Of a stretch of DNA of 64,000 nucleotides, positions 17,637 to 26,891 are shown one piece after another. Each line of letters starts with the position of its first letter. Position 1 is the stretch's first letter. The stretch covers positions 39,952 to 103,951 of the forward strand of contig CAXBML010000009.1 in assembly GCA_963976875.1 (NCBI GenBank). The letters are read 5' to 3'. The stretch comes from Berkiella_A sp963976875 (GTDB lineage: Bacteria > Pseudomonadota > Gammaproteobacteria > Berkiellales > Berkiellaceae). The notes under the pieces were generated by a model that saw only the letters and a list, made by a program, of their open reading frames with translations, did no database searches and was not told the DNA's origin. A program made the position numbers and the translations under genes.

Positions 17637-18458
17637 TTATGAACCAAACTGATAGGCTAAGAAGCTTCCTAAAACAAATTGGTTTTTGCTGCCTCTATTT
17701 TCAACTAATGGGGAGTTCCCTGCGTCACCACTTAATCTATCATATCCCGCAAAAAGAATCATGGAGAGCTGTTTTGTCAGGATAACAATACTTGAGGCAC
17801 CCAAACCAAATGAGAGTAGTCCGCCTTGAGCATTGTAGGTCGTTAGACCGGAGCGAGCGGATTGTATCATATCAATACTGTAATATGCTTGGTTGTAATC
17901 ATCACTGACAATACTAGCTCTAGGTCCTAAGCTGAGAATGGTTCGGTACCCCATTGGAAAAAGCATGGTTGAATAGCTTAGACTAAAGTCACCAACAAAA
18001 CCCTCATGTCCACCCATACCTTTTCGAACTTCGATTTCAATATCAAAGGGCTCGAAACGATAATTTGCAAAAGCTCCTGCTTCAAATGTACCATCTACAT
18101 CGCCCAGTCCTGCTAGTGCACTTGTTTTGCTGCCCGCTATACGAAATGGGCTTGTCCCATTTTTTTCTTTTCGACCGAAGTTATACCGAGCAATAGGACC
18201 TGCTGTCCAGTTTGGAGTATTTAACAGATTGAAACCAATGCCTTCATTCATTGAGGCGAAAAAGATATCACTATAATTAATCCTCACATATGGTAATAGT
18301 GACAACTGGTACTCATCAGAACCTTTAAAAGAAGGGTTTACAAGCAAGCCTGTACCAAGCGCCAATTGCCAGCCTTGTGGTGTTGGTTTGGCCATTATGT
18401 TTGTGCAGCAGAATGTTAACAGCGAAATGATATATAAATTTTGTTTAGCTTTAAACAT
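17637..18458 (-). CDS. MipA/OmpV family outer-membrane protein
   Basis: 273 residues with a signal peptide (about residues 1-23, cut after IMA). The mature part has the MipA/OmpV pattern: GLLVNPSFKGSDEYQLSLLP near the N terminus, alternating amphipathic beta strands with conserved Gly/Arg (GPIARYNFGRKE, FEAGAFANYRF), and a terminal strand LGSFLAYQFGS close to the outer-membrane C-terminal pattern. The family forms small barrels; E. coli MipA links MltA to PBP1B, while OmpV-type members are porin-like adhesins. It is divergent from the epimerase gene, with AAGG before the start. Confidence 0.85.
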   Translation of the reverse strand: MFKAKQNLYIISLLTFCCTNIMAKPTPQGWQLALGTGLLVNPSFKGSDEYQLSLLPYVRINYSDIFFASMNEGIGFNLLNTPNWTAGPIARYNFGRKEKNGTSPFRIAGSKTSALAGLGDVDGTFEAGAFANYRFEPFDIEIEVRKGMGGHEGFVGDFSLSYSTMLFPMGYRTILSLGPRASIVSDDYNQAYYSIDMIQSARSGLTTYNAQGGLLSFGLGASSIVILTKQLSMILFAGYDRLSGDAGNSPLVENRGSKNQFVLGSFLAYQFGS

Positions 18459-18605
18459 TTATGGCCTTATTAGGTTAACTTCGGCATATTATAAATAGTA
18501 TACTTATAACTTATTTGCCGTGGTAGCTGTGTTTATTATAAGTTTAGATGAGTCAGCATAAAAATCAAATACAATGTTTTTTTATAATGTGGAGATAAAA
18601 TTTTA

Positions 18606-19487
18606 ATGAACATATTAATAACGGGCGGAACAGGCTTTATTGGATCGGCACTAACAAAAGCCTTAGTGAATAGGGGTGATAGCGTTTGTATATTAAGCCG
18701 AAACAAATCAAAAGTTATGCAGGGTATAGAATCTTTTGAAAATATTTCTGAAATAAACAAAAATACAGATTTAGATGCCATTATAAATCTTGCTGGTGCA
18801 CCAATCGATAAGCGCTGGACTCAATCTTACAAAAAAAAGTTGTTAGGCAGCAGAATAACAACCACTCAAAATATTATTACTTTAATTAAAAAACTTAAAA
18901 ATAAACCGAAAATCTTAATAAGCGCTTCAGCTATTGGTTATTATGGAAACCAGGGAGATGTGATTATAGATGAGGATGCTGAACCCAATGATGAATTTAC
19001 CCATAAATTATGTCAACAATGGGAATCAGAAGCACGCAAGGCAGAATTAGAAGGCGTCAATGTGTGCATCACTAGGCTGGGTGTTGTTTTGGGAAAAGAC
19101 AACGGCGCACTGAAAAAAATGCTCCCCGCCTTTAAAATGGCGATTGGGGGACGACTGGGTAGTGGTCAGCAATATTTTTCTTGGGTCCACATTGATGATG
19201 TCATATCAGCATTTTTATTCTTATTGGAAAACAATAAAAATAGTACTTATAATTTATCTGCACCTAATCCTGTCACAAATAGTACATTTACAAAATCACT
19301 CGGTAAACAGCTAAATAGGCCGACAATATTACCAATGCCTGGATTTATTATTCGGATTCTCTTTGGTGAAATGGGGCAAAAATTACTGCTCAATGGTCAA
19401 AGAGTGATTCCCCAAAAACTTCAGGATGAAGGTTTTAACTTTAAATACCCTGTGATAGAGAGTGCCTTGAAGGATATACTGAAATGA
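18606..19487 (+). CDS. TIGR01777-type epimerase (YfcH-like SDR protein)
   Basis: 293 residues. An extended SDR fold begins with MNILITGGTGFIGSALTKAL (NAD(P)-binding TGGTGFIG). It carries the family marker INLAGAPIDKRWT, YYGNQGD as the active-site Tyr region and, near the end, LLNGQRVIPQKLQDEGFNF. The reaction in vivo is unknown. Its stop overlaps the start of the next gene by four bases (ATGA), so the two are translated together. The partner is a FAD oxidoreductase, and this pair often travels with photolyase and lipid-modification genes in gammaproteobacteria (family knowledge). Confidence 0.85.
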   Translation: MNILITGGTGFIGSALTKALVNRGDSVCILSRNKSKVMQGIESFENISEINKNTDLDAIINLAGAPIDKRWTQSYKKKLLGSRITTTQNIITLIKKLKNKPKILISASAIGYYGNQGDVIIDEDAEPNDEFTHKLCQQWESEARKAELEGVNVCITRLGVVLGKDNGALKKMLPAFKMAIGGRLGSGQQYFSWVHIDDVISAFLFLLENNKNSTYNLSAPNPVTNSTFTKSLGKQLNRPTILPMPGFIIRILFGEMGQKLLLNGQRVIPQKLQDEGFNFKYPVIESALKDILK

Positions 19488-20476
19488 AAATTAAAATCGC
19501 CATAATTGGGGCTGGGCTGTCTGGTATTAGTGCGGCTCTAGAGTTGTCTAACATGGCAGAGGTTACTATTTTTGAAAAATCACGAGGATATGGTGGTCGT
19601 ATGTCTACTCGTACCCGAGGTGACTATCAATTTGACCATGGTGCTCAGTATTTCTTCGCGAAACATAAACCATTCAAAGCGCTAGCAGAGACCCTGATCA
19701 GTAAAAGCATATTGCAAGCCTGGGAGCCAAAATTGGTTCATTTTGATGGCAATAAGCCATTTACAAGATTATCCCCAAGTCCCCAACACAAATTTTATGT
19801 ACCAACGCCCAAAATGACGAGTCTCTGTAGATTTTTAGCCTCTGACTTAAATGTTCAGCTGAATACCAAAGTGGATAAGATTATAGAAAGTGACAAATGG
19901 TCTCTTTACGAGAAAGGTACACTACTAGGAAAGTTTGATTGGGTAATCTTTGCCATTCCACCTAGACAGGTGATAGAAATTTCGCCACCCTGTTTTGACT
20001 ATCTTGATGAAATAAGCAAGATTAAAATGGACGGTTGTTACGCATTAATGGTCGGTAATAAAACCGTTTTAGATTTAAGCTGGGATGCTGCACATATCAG
20101 TGGTCATGATCTTAGTTGGATTGCTTTGAATAACTCAAAGCAGCAGAGGCCAAAGTTAAGTTCTATTGTCGCCCATTCAACTCATGCTTGGGCAGAAGAG
20201 AATATGGAAAACAATAATCAGTCTGTCATAGACCATTTAATAAATGAACTATCGACCTTAATTGGTGTTGATATGTCAGGAGCTGATCATATTGACCTCC
20301 ATCGTTGGCGTTTTGCCAATGCTACTGAGAAAAATACAGAATCAACATATGTTGATATTGAGAACCGTTTAGCCGCGTGCGGCGACTGGTGCTTAGAAAG
20401 CAATGTTGAAGGTGCATTTAATAGTGGTCAAGTATTAGCATCCACTGTCAAACACGCGATATCAGATTTATATTAG
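19484..20476 (+). CDS. renalase-like NAD(P)/FAD-dependent oxidoreductase
   Basis: 330 residues. The N-terminal FAD-binding Rossmann motif IAIIGAGLSGISAALEL is followed by the GG-doublet motif RGYGGRMSTR and a DHGAQYF segment, as in renalase and bacterial homologues. A C-terminal FAD-contact segment AACGDWCLESNVEGAFNSG is intact. Substrate unknown; renalases oxidise misreduced (2- or 6-dihydro) NAD(P)H isomers. Translationally coupled to the epimerase gene upstream by a 4-base overlap. Confidence 0.85.
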   Translation: MKIKIAIIGAGLSGISAALELSNMAEVTIFEKSRGYGGRMSTRTRGDYQFDHGAQYFFAKHKPFKALAETLISKSILQAWEPKLVHFDGNKPFTRLSPSPQHKFYVPTPKMTSLCRFLASDLNVQLNTKVDKIIESDKWSLYEKGTLLGKFDWVIFAIPPRQVIEISPPCFDYLDEISKIKMDGCYALMVGNKTVLDLSWDAAHISGHDLSWIALNNSKQQRPKLSSIVAHSTHAWAEENMENNNQSVIDHLINELSTLIGVDMSGADHIDLHRWRFANATEKNTESTYVDIENRLAACGDWCLESNVEGAFNSGQVLASTVKHAISDLY

Positions 20477-20723
20477 CCTATCAATAACATTAGAAGAATC
20501 AATGCACTGGATTTATATCTGGCCTGAAGTATCACTTTAACGTTATTTATTATTGCATTGAAATAAATTAGAAATTATATTTATTATTACCCATAATATA
20601 GTCATGCTCTAAAATTTGACTGGGTTGAAAGCATTATTTTTTCAATCAAAAAGCTTCAAGTACTGAGTAGTTTTAAATACAGTTAATCAGAGCCAATTAG
20701 CATATACCAAAAGAGGCAAAGCC

Positions 20724-21890
20724 GTGAAAAATTTAACTACGCTGAATAAGCTTTCTGAAAATATTAAAACATTGGCTTCTATTGAGAGCTCAGACTATCC
20801 ATTTGTGAGTTGTTATTTAAATCTTGAAGACAAAAAAATTCATTATAAAGAAATATTAAATAAAGAAACTAAACTTCTACGTAAGATTTTAAAAGGAGAC
20901 CAATTATTAGATTTTGAAGATTCAATATTTGATATTGAAGATTGGCTGGATATTCATTTGCATCCTGATGCAAAAGGTGTTGCAATCTTTGCAAGAGGAA
21001 GACATGGTGGGAAGTTTTTATTACCCATGCAGTTTGCTGCATCAGTTCCAAGCCAAGTGGCACTGTATCCTACCCCTAACTTATATCATCTCATCGCACT
21101 CAAAGATAATTATGATAGTTATATTGTCTTATATTCAACAAAAAAACGTGCATGGATTCTAGAAGTGAGTCTAGGGGTCGCAACAGTACAAACATGGCTT
21201 GGTAACCCAGAACTCTATACCAGAGTGAGATCTGAATGGGGTAAATTACACTACCAAGTTAATCATGGAAGCCGTGGTAATAGATTTTATGATGAAAAAA
21301 TTTCAATTTTACATCAGCTGATGATGAGAAATGAAAGTATGCATTTAGTACTTGCAGGTGACCCTGACATTATAAAGAATATCAGTCAGCAGCTCCCAAA
21401 AGAGCTGTATAGTAGGGTGGTTGATTTAATTCCTTCTGGTGACAATTCAACAAAAGAAAATATCGTTAAATCTACTTTAGCCAGTTTTATTGAATACGAA
21501 GAAAAAGACTCTCAACGGATTGCTAATGTTTTAATTGAGAGACTCAGCGAAAAAAATCTAGCAGTTGCTGGCTCGACCAGAACAATGGATGCGTTGCGCT
21601 GGGATGAGGCAGATATTTTGGTTATGACTGTGGATTACAATCCAGACCCGGGTTGGAGCTGTCAATCATGTAAAAAAATCAGTACCCAGCCACCTCATAG
21701 TGATATTTGCCCAAGATGCCATAAAAATACAGTAAAACCAGTTGATATAAAAGAGGCCATAATTAGAATGGCAGAGCAAAATGACGTACCTATTGAGGTG
21801 GTAGAAAAATCAGACGCCCTTATGTCTTTTGGCGGAGTTGGTTGCTTGCTGCGTTATAAAGGTATGGCTTTACAAAAAGGAAATAACTAG
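20724..21890 (+). CDS. bacterial archaeo-eukaryotic release-factor-like protein (baeRF)
   Basis: 388 residues starting at a GTG with AAGAGG seven bases upstream. The protein has the domain 2/domain 3 arrangement of eRF1/Dom34-like proteins: a central beta-rich part (YIVLYSTKKRAWILEVSLG), a HYQVNHGSRGNRFYDEK segment, and a C-terminal L7Ae-like domain containing four zinc cysteines (SCQSCKK...CPRCHKN). The family is proposed to act on ribosomes, perhaps in rescue or release, but no experimental role is assigned. It is monocistronic, with a good terminator downstream. The preceding 247 bases hold no gene. Confidence 0.75.
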   Translation: MKNLTTLNKLSENIKTLASIESSDYPFVSCYLNLEDKKIHYKEILNKETKLLRKILKGDQLLDFEDSIFDIEDWLDIHLHPDAKGVAIFARGRHGGKFLLPMQFAASVPSQVALYPTPNLYHLIALKDNYDSYIVLYSTKKRAWILEVSLGVATVQTWLGNPELYTRVRSEWGKLHYQVNHGSRGNRFYDEKISILHQLMMRNESMHLVLAGDPDIIKNISQQLPKELYSRVVDLIPSGDNSTKENIVKSTLASFIEYEEKDSQRIANVLIERLSEKNLAVAGSTRTMDALRWDEADILVMTVDYNPDPGWSCQSCKKISTQPPHSDICPRCHKNTVKPVDIKEAIIRMAEQNDVPIEVVEKSDALMSFGGVGCLLRYKGMALQKGNN

Positions 21891-21906
21891 TTTATCGTTG
21901 CGGTAT

Positions 21907-21933
21907 AAGGGGCAGATGTCTGCCCCTTTTGCT
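21907..21933. terminator. bidirectional Rho-independent terminator
   Basis: AAGGGGCAGA pairs with TCTGCCCCTT around TG, followed by TTTT on the plus strand and by A/T-rich sequence on the other. It separates the baeRF gene from the convergent dabA gene. Confidence 0.85.
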
Positions 21934-22003
21934 TAAGATATGACTCATAAGAAACCGTAATTTTCAAATGCACTAAAAATATATCCTATCAATTTGTAAG
22001 ATA

Positions 22004-24388
22004 TTATATACATTTTAAAAATATCCAACCACCGCGGACCAATGCATTTAAGCTTTCATTCTGTTCCACTAGCCTTTGGACCAAATGGCTATCAGCGGCA
22101 ATGATAACTTCTAACCTTCGAGGCTCATGAAGTAACTTATCTTTATGAAATAAGCTTTGAAGTGGCAGGCCCGATTTTAAATCACTTTGGTTTCCCTCCA
22201 TTACCCCGACACCAGAGACTATATTGTGTATGGCTTTATTGCCACTAGCGAAAAGTTCCGGACAAGCCGCTGAGTAAAAATATTGCATATTGATCCAATG
22301 GGCGACTAATACGGGGCCGCCAAGAATACTGCTCAGTATCTTGCCATCTTTGTCGTTCTCAGCATAATAAGAATGTAAGAAGACGCTTCTGTTTAAATGT
22401 ATTTTTTTTGTCATTGCCCGTGGACCAATAATAATGGCAAAATTATTAATTAACCCTAGCTCAGGCATTAATTGTGCCCAATCATTGGCTCTAGCATCGA
22501 AATTGTCATATCCAATGAAGTCTTTGCTGCGTTCTTGGTTGTATTTGTCAGAAGCTATATTGGCATCTTGCTGAATGATATTGAATTCAGCATCAACTGA
22601 GGGCGTTAACTGATTTTTTAGATCGAATTCAATTTTACCAGTTGTTGTATTATGGCATGCGGCAATAAAAATAGTTTCATCAGGTATATGGATTCCATTC
22701 TGGTCTAAATAATGTCTAACTTGTTGATTGTTAAAAACTTGGCAAGCAAAAGCAGCATTATAGAATCCAGAATGTCCTCCGCAAGCACCACAATCAAGTG
22801 AAGACTTATATGGGTTACCCTCTGTTTGAGCATGATGGCCACAAATAATGACAAATTTTGCGAAGTTATTTGTCAAAGACATACCTTTTAAAGTATTTAA
22901 GGCGATATCATAAAAACGAGTTATATCAGGTATTGTGAACGCACCTTCTTTTTTTAACGCAAGACTATTTTTATCAAATTTTTGAGATATTTTTGATGAT
23001 TTATCTGGGTAAAATGTTTTTATTAAATTAATCATCGCAAACCAGATGCCAAATATCTCATAGACAAAATAAGCAGCTGGTATTTTTTTTCGATGTGCAA
23101 CAATATTGCTCGTTAGGCAGGTTAATGTTTCGTCAGATGTGTTTTCTTTGGTTTTGGGAATAGCCACCACTCGAGAGGGTTGTAAAATAACAGGGTATTG
23201 ATTGGTAATAACTTCTTTTTCTGTATCGTGAAACTGATTTGCAAAGCCAAAAAAACCAGCATAACCATAAGTTTCATAATCATTTAAAGATTCGAGTTGC
23301 CTTCTAATGCCTTCTGACCGTGTGTCGATACAAAATACCCATTGTGCAGAAGGCGCTAATTTAGCCTTATCTGATGTCTTAGTGGATTTCTTAGTGCTTT
23401 TTATATCAGTTAAAAGTGCATCGCTCTTGCTGATTTCAAAAGCGCGTTGCAGAATAAAGACAACATCAAAATAATCTAAGTTGAACACCTGTTGTTCAGG
23501 TTGTTCAAGCCAAGTTTTTTTAATTAGATCGTTAATATTATTGTCACACGGCGGATTTGGCTGCTTTAGCTCTGGATGCCCATATTTTTCTAGATGATAA
23601 AGTTCATACGCAAGCCAAAGCGCAATTAAATCTTTTATGTTTAATATGCAGTCATTCCACGGGTTATCTGAATGTTCCTGTTGCCACTTCATATAACCAA
23701 ACCAGCCTTTGAGCTGCCAGATTATTTGGAACAAATATGACTCAGCAGATTGGTTTGAAACATTGAACTTTTCAAGTAGTGCTTCAATAAAGTCGTCTGT
23801 TGAGCTGGGTAGGTCATGTAGTATAGAGTGCCAGCCTTTGATATTCAGCATGGACTGACGCCAATATATGAATAGAGATGATTGAGCTGTTGTTTTCTTT
23901 TTTTTAGCTAACGCGAGGTAGTTGCCAATCCAGCGAACACAGTCTTCTCGTATAGAGCTGGCTATAGACTGATTCGTTATGGCATCTAATCTATATGCGA
24001 CCAGTATTTCCTTTGGGTTATGATTAAGAGAAATCCCAAAATCATCATTTTTTTGAGCCAGACATAAGTCTTTTATGAATGCATAGATTGTTTTGTTATA
24101 TTTTGACTTTTGTTCTTCTGAATGTGCTGTGCCTTCTGTAGTCAATGATATGTATTCGTCAATACATTCTAAAAGACAATTATCTTGTATCTGGCCTGAG
24201 CAATAGTGTGCTCCTAGTTGCGATAGTCTATGAAAAGTCATATTGCCTGTTTTTACAAAGACTTCTTTTGTTAGAGATTTGATGTCACAGTCTATCTTAT
24301 CCCAGAAGGGGTTGGTTGCAATAAATTGCTGCAAAGGCCACACAGGCTGAATATAGCGAATTGATTTTTCTATTAAAGTATTTAACAT
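22004..24388 (-). CDS. dabA: inorganic carbon transporter subunit DabA (DUF2309)
   Basis: 794 residues, usual for DabA. It is a cytoplasmic beta-carbonic-anhydrase-like protein that with DabB forms an energy-coupled CO2-to-bicarbonate pump (family knowledge). The zinc ligands are present: C353 and D355 in FCIDTRSEG, a His in ICGHHAQTEGNP (518/519) and a Cys in LDCGACGGHSG (533/536). Other family segments are IQPVWPLQQFIATNPFW at the N terminus and RPMTKK-like GPRAMTKKIHLNRSVFLHSY. AAAGG lies upstream of the start. It follows dabB by 14 bases, in the usual B-A order. Confidence 0.92.
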   Translation of the reverse strand: MLNTLIEKSIRYIQPVWPLQQFIATNPFWDKIDCDIKSLTKEVFVKTGNMTFHRLSQLGAHYCSGQIQDNCLLECIDEYISLTTEGTAHSEEQKSKYNKTIYAFIKDLCLAQKNDDFGISLNHNPKEILVAYRLDAITNQSIASSIREDCVRWIGNYLALAKKKKTTAQSSLFIYWRQSMLNIKGWHSILHDLPSSTDDFIEALLEKFNVSNQSAESYLFQIIWQLKGWFGYMKWQQEHSDNPWNDCILNIKDLIALWLAYELYHLEKYGHPELKQPNPPCDNNINDLIKKTWLEQPEQQVFNLDYFDVVFILQRAFEISKSDALLTDIKSTKKSTKTSDKAKLAPSAQWVFCIDTRSEGIRRQLESLNDYETYGYAGFFGFANQFHDTEKEVITNQYPVILQPSRVVAIPKTKENTSDETLTCLTSNIVAHRKKIPAAYFVYEIFGIWFAMINLIKTFYPDKSSKISQKFDKNSLALKKEGAFTIPDITRFYDIALNTLKGMSLTNNFAKFVIICGHHAQTEGNPYKSSLDCGACGGHSGFYNAAFACQVFNNQQVRHYLDQNGIHIPDETIFIAACHNTTTGKIEFDLKNQLTPSVDAEFNIIQQDANIASDKYNQERSKDFIGYDNFDARANDWAQLMPELGLINNFAIIIGPRAMTKKIHLNRSVFLHSYYAENDKDGKILSSILGGPVLVAHWINMQYFYSAACPELFASGNKAIHNIVSGVGVMEGNQSDLKSGLPLQSLFHKDKLLHEPRRLEVIIAADSHLVQRLVEQNESLNALVRGGWIFLKCI

Positions 24389-24402
24389 GGCTTTGAAACC
24401 TT

Positions 24403-26697
24403 TTACTGCATGAAGTTAATAAGAAAACTAGGATTCAATCCACTAACGCAATTAACGCCAATTGCCGACAAGCAGAAAGAATGTAAGGCAAAGTTAATAT
24501 GTGTTTTCTTTGTGTGCATTACATCTTCCTTTATGCCATCAACTTTGTCTGGCATTAATTTCAAACTATTTTTGCCTGCCCATAGCCAAATGGCAAGCAT
24601 AATAATAAATACTAATATACTATTTGACATAATGTGATTGACCGTAAACATATGATAAACAAATACAGCGCTACCAGGAATGCCGACCAATAGTAATAAG
24701 ATAGATGTGGTATATAGCTTTACAATATTTTTATTCGGAAAATATTTTGAGCATTTGAAAATTAAAAATAAGGCAGATAACAGGAGCGAAGTATTCAGCA
24801 AGATGTATCGATTTATTTCATCTGCTAAAGACAATCCATGACACAAGTTAATCGTTATAAATAGTATTATGGATATAATGGACGCCTTTATGTTTGATAG
24901 TTTTTCATTAAAAAATGCTGACAGTAAATAAAGTATTGGGACGACTAAAATACCCGTCAATAGTAGATTGTCGTTTCGAGCGAATATAGAAGCATAATCT
25001 GAGATGACGTTTGTGTTATATATTGAAAGCACAAGATAAGACCCGATCAAAAATGATACTAAGATATAACCCCAGCCTTCAAGAGAACTTAGCTTGCTTT
25101 TTAAGCGGTTATAATTTGTGCAAAGTCTGATTCTATAATCTTCAATGACTTCTTTACGGGCTAATATCAAACTTGGTATGTATTCTTTTAATTTAAATCT
25201 AGCTTGTGATTTCATAGACGCATATATAAACGCGGCAATTAACATTACGCTCACGAGCATGAAGTGAGAACGGTTGAACAGCAAGGAATACTCGTTCTCA
25301 GACGTGATGTGATCTACAGCTTCGCTCATAAAGCTCAACACAAGGATATAGGATAGATAGCTCATTCCTAGTATCATATGTAATATTAACTTCTGTCGTT
25401 GATGAATATATAAACGCTGTGTAAAATTTATTAAAGACCATAGGGTAAAACTCCCAAATAGTCCAAATAGGGGATTTAGTATTAGTCCTGTAATCATGTA
25501 ATACAAGCAATAACATATAAATGAAAAGCCAAAAGCTATTACCAGCATTAGAGCAGATGCAACGTGGTTCGTTTGTTTAACTTCTCCAATTTTTTCTTTA
25601 GGATAGTTGCTCATTGGCAAATTAGAACCCACTCGCATAAACAAATATGACTTGAATAGCCCGTGCGTGATTATGTGGAATAAAGCGGAAACAAAACAGC
25701 CAAAGCCACATTGTACAAACATGAACCCAATTTGTCCTATGGTGGAATAGGCAAGCTGTCTTTTTATGTCTCCCTGAAATAACATGAAGCTTTTGCCTAG
25801 CAGTGCCGTAATTAAACCCCAAACGGCAATCATGCAAAGCATATCAGGGTGATTAATCAGCCATGGACTAATTTTTACAAACAAAATTCCACCAGCCGTG
25901 ATGACACCTGCATGCATAATGACAGAAACGGGTGTTGGCGCTTCCATACTGCTAATCAGCCAAGTGTGAAAGGGTATTTGTCCACATTTAATCAGCGCGC
26001 TTAAAATAACCAGCCCTATAATAGTACGTTCTACTATTATTTGTTCTGTTGTTAAACTCAGTTCAGATAAGCGGATTAAGTCTTGATATTGAGTTGTCCC
26101 AAAATAATACATAGCTAAAACAAGGGCCGCTAGAAATAAAGCATCTCCAACTCGGCTGGTCAATATCTGCAGATTGGCTGTTTGGTTGGCGGTCTGATTT
26201 TTAGAATAATGGTTTAAAAGATTATATAAAGATATGCCTATTAATTGCCATGCAATGAAGGTTGTTACAAGGTCAGCACTACAGGCAAATAACAAGACTG
26301 AACCTGTTAAAATCCAGAACTTTCCATAAATAAATTGATTTGATCGTTCAAATGACAAGTAAGTAGCTGAGTATTTGGTAACAATAAGATTAACGAGAGA
26401 AACATAACCAAACAGTATATAAACTAGGTTATCGTACTGTAAGTTTATGGTAAGGTTAATAGATTTAAAGTTAAGCAGCTCATAATAGAATTGTGAGTCT
26501 GTCAGCAATAATGGCGCGCTAATACAACTTAAAAATAAACATATTGCGAGAAATACATTAACTGTTTTGGACTTTTGTTGCAAATTCGGCACAAAAGGAG
26601 AAATTATTTGAAGCGCTATACCCAAAATCAAAATATAGAATATAATCATTTTTCCACACGTTATGTTGTTACAACTAATTTGGTCTAATTGATTCAA
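24403..26697 (-). CDS. dabB: inorganic carbon transporter subunit DabB (NuoL/NdhF-like)
   Basis: 764 residues from a TTG at 26697, or 748 from the ATG at 26649. The latter starts straight into the first membrane segment and may be correct. It is a proton-translocating antiporter-like membrane protein: segments such as FHTWLISSMEAPTPVSVIMH and GGILFVKISPWL match the NuoL/DabB core with its conserved Lys and Glu. It couples the ion gradient to DabA. DabB proteins I recall are about 500-560 residues; this one has about 200 extra residues with several more membrane helices at the C terminus, after residue 530. It is transcribed with dabA. Confidence 0.88.
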   Translation of the reverse strand: MNQLDQISCNNITCGKMIIFYILILGIALQIISPFVPNLQQKSKTVNVFLAICLFLSCISAPLLLTDSQFYYELLNFKSINLTINLQYDNLVYILFGYVSLVNLIVTKYSATYLSFERSNQFIYGKFWILTGSVLLFACSADLVTTFIAWQLIGISLYNLLNHYSKNQTANQTANLQILTSRVGDALFLAALVLAMYYFGTTQYQDLIRLSELSLTTEQIIVERTIIGLVILSALIKCGQIPFHTWLISSMEAPTPVSVIMHAGVITAGGILFVKISPWLINHPDMLCMIAVWGLITALLGKSFMLFQGDIKRQLAYSTIGQIGFMFVQCGFGCFVSALFHIITHGLFKSYLFMRVGSNLPMSNYPKEKIGEVKQTNHVASALMLVIAFGFSFICYCLYYMITGLILNPLFGLFGSFTLWSLINFTQRLYIHQRQKLILHMILGMSYLSYILVLSFMSEAVDHITSENEYSLLFNRSHFMLVSVMLIAAFIYASMKSQARFKLKEYIPSLILARKEVIEDYRIRLCTNYNRLKSKLSSLEGWGYILVSFLIGSYLVLSIYNTNVISDYASIFARNDNLLLTGILVVPILYLLSAFFNEKLSNIKASIISIILFITINLCHGLSLADEINRYILLNTSLLLSALFLIFKCSKYFPNKNIVKLYTTSILLLLVGIPGSAVFVYHMFTVNHIMSNSILVFIIMLAIWLWAGKNSLKLMPDKVDGIKEDVMHTKKTHINFALHSFCLSAIGVNCVSGLNPSFLINFMQ

Positions 26698-26820
26698 TGT
26701 TTTCAGCTCTAATAATCAGATAGAGACTGGCGGTTTTCATGCTTAATGTATAAGCAACATTGTTCAGCCAAGATTGGATATCACGTTGGCTATTGGCTGT
26801 ATTATGAAGAAAAATGAGAA

Positions 26821-26841
26821 TAATTAATAATTTATATTAAT
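26821..26841. promoter_or_regulatory. 21-bp inverted repeat upstream of dabB (candidate LysR site)
   Basis: AATTAATA-ATTTA-TATTAATT is a perfect 8-bp dyad with a 5-base centre. It contains a T-N11-A core as LysR-type operators do. It lies about 125 bases before the dabB TTG, immediately downstream of the lysR stop. A similar sequence lies upstream of the lysR gene. The AT-rich background makes chance dyads more likely. Confidence 0.4.
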
Positions 26842-26891
26842 TGCTCTAGGCATAACTAAATAATGATGTATTTGGTCGGAGGTTGGAGCAT

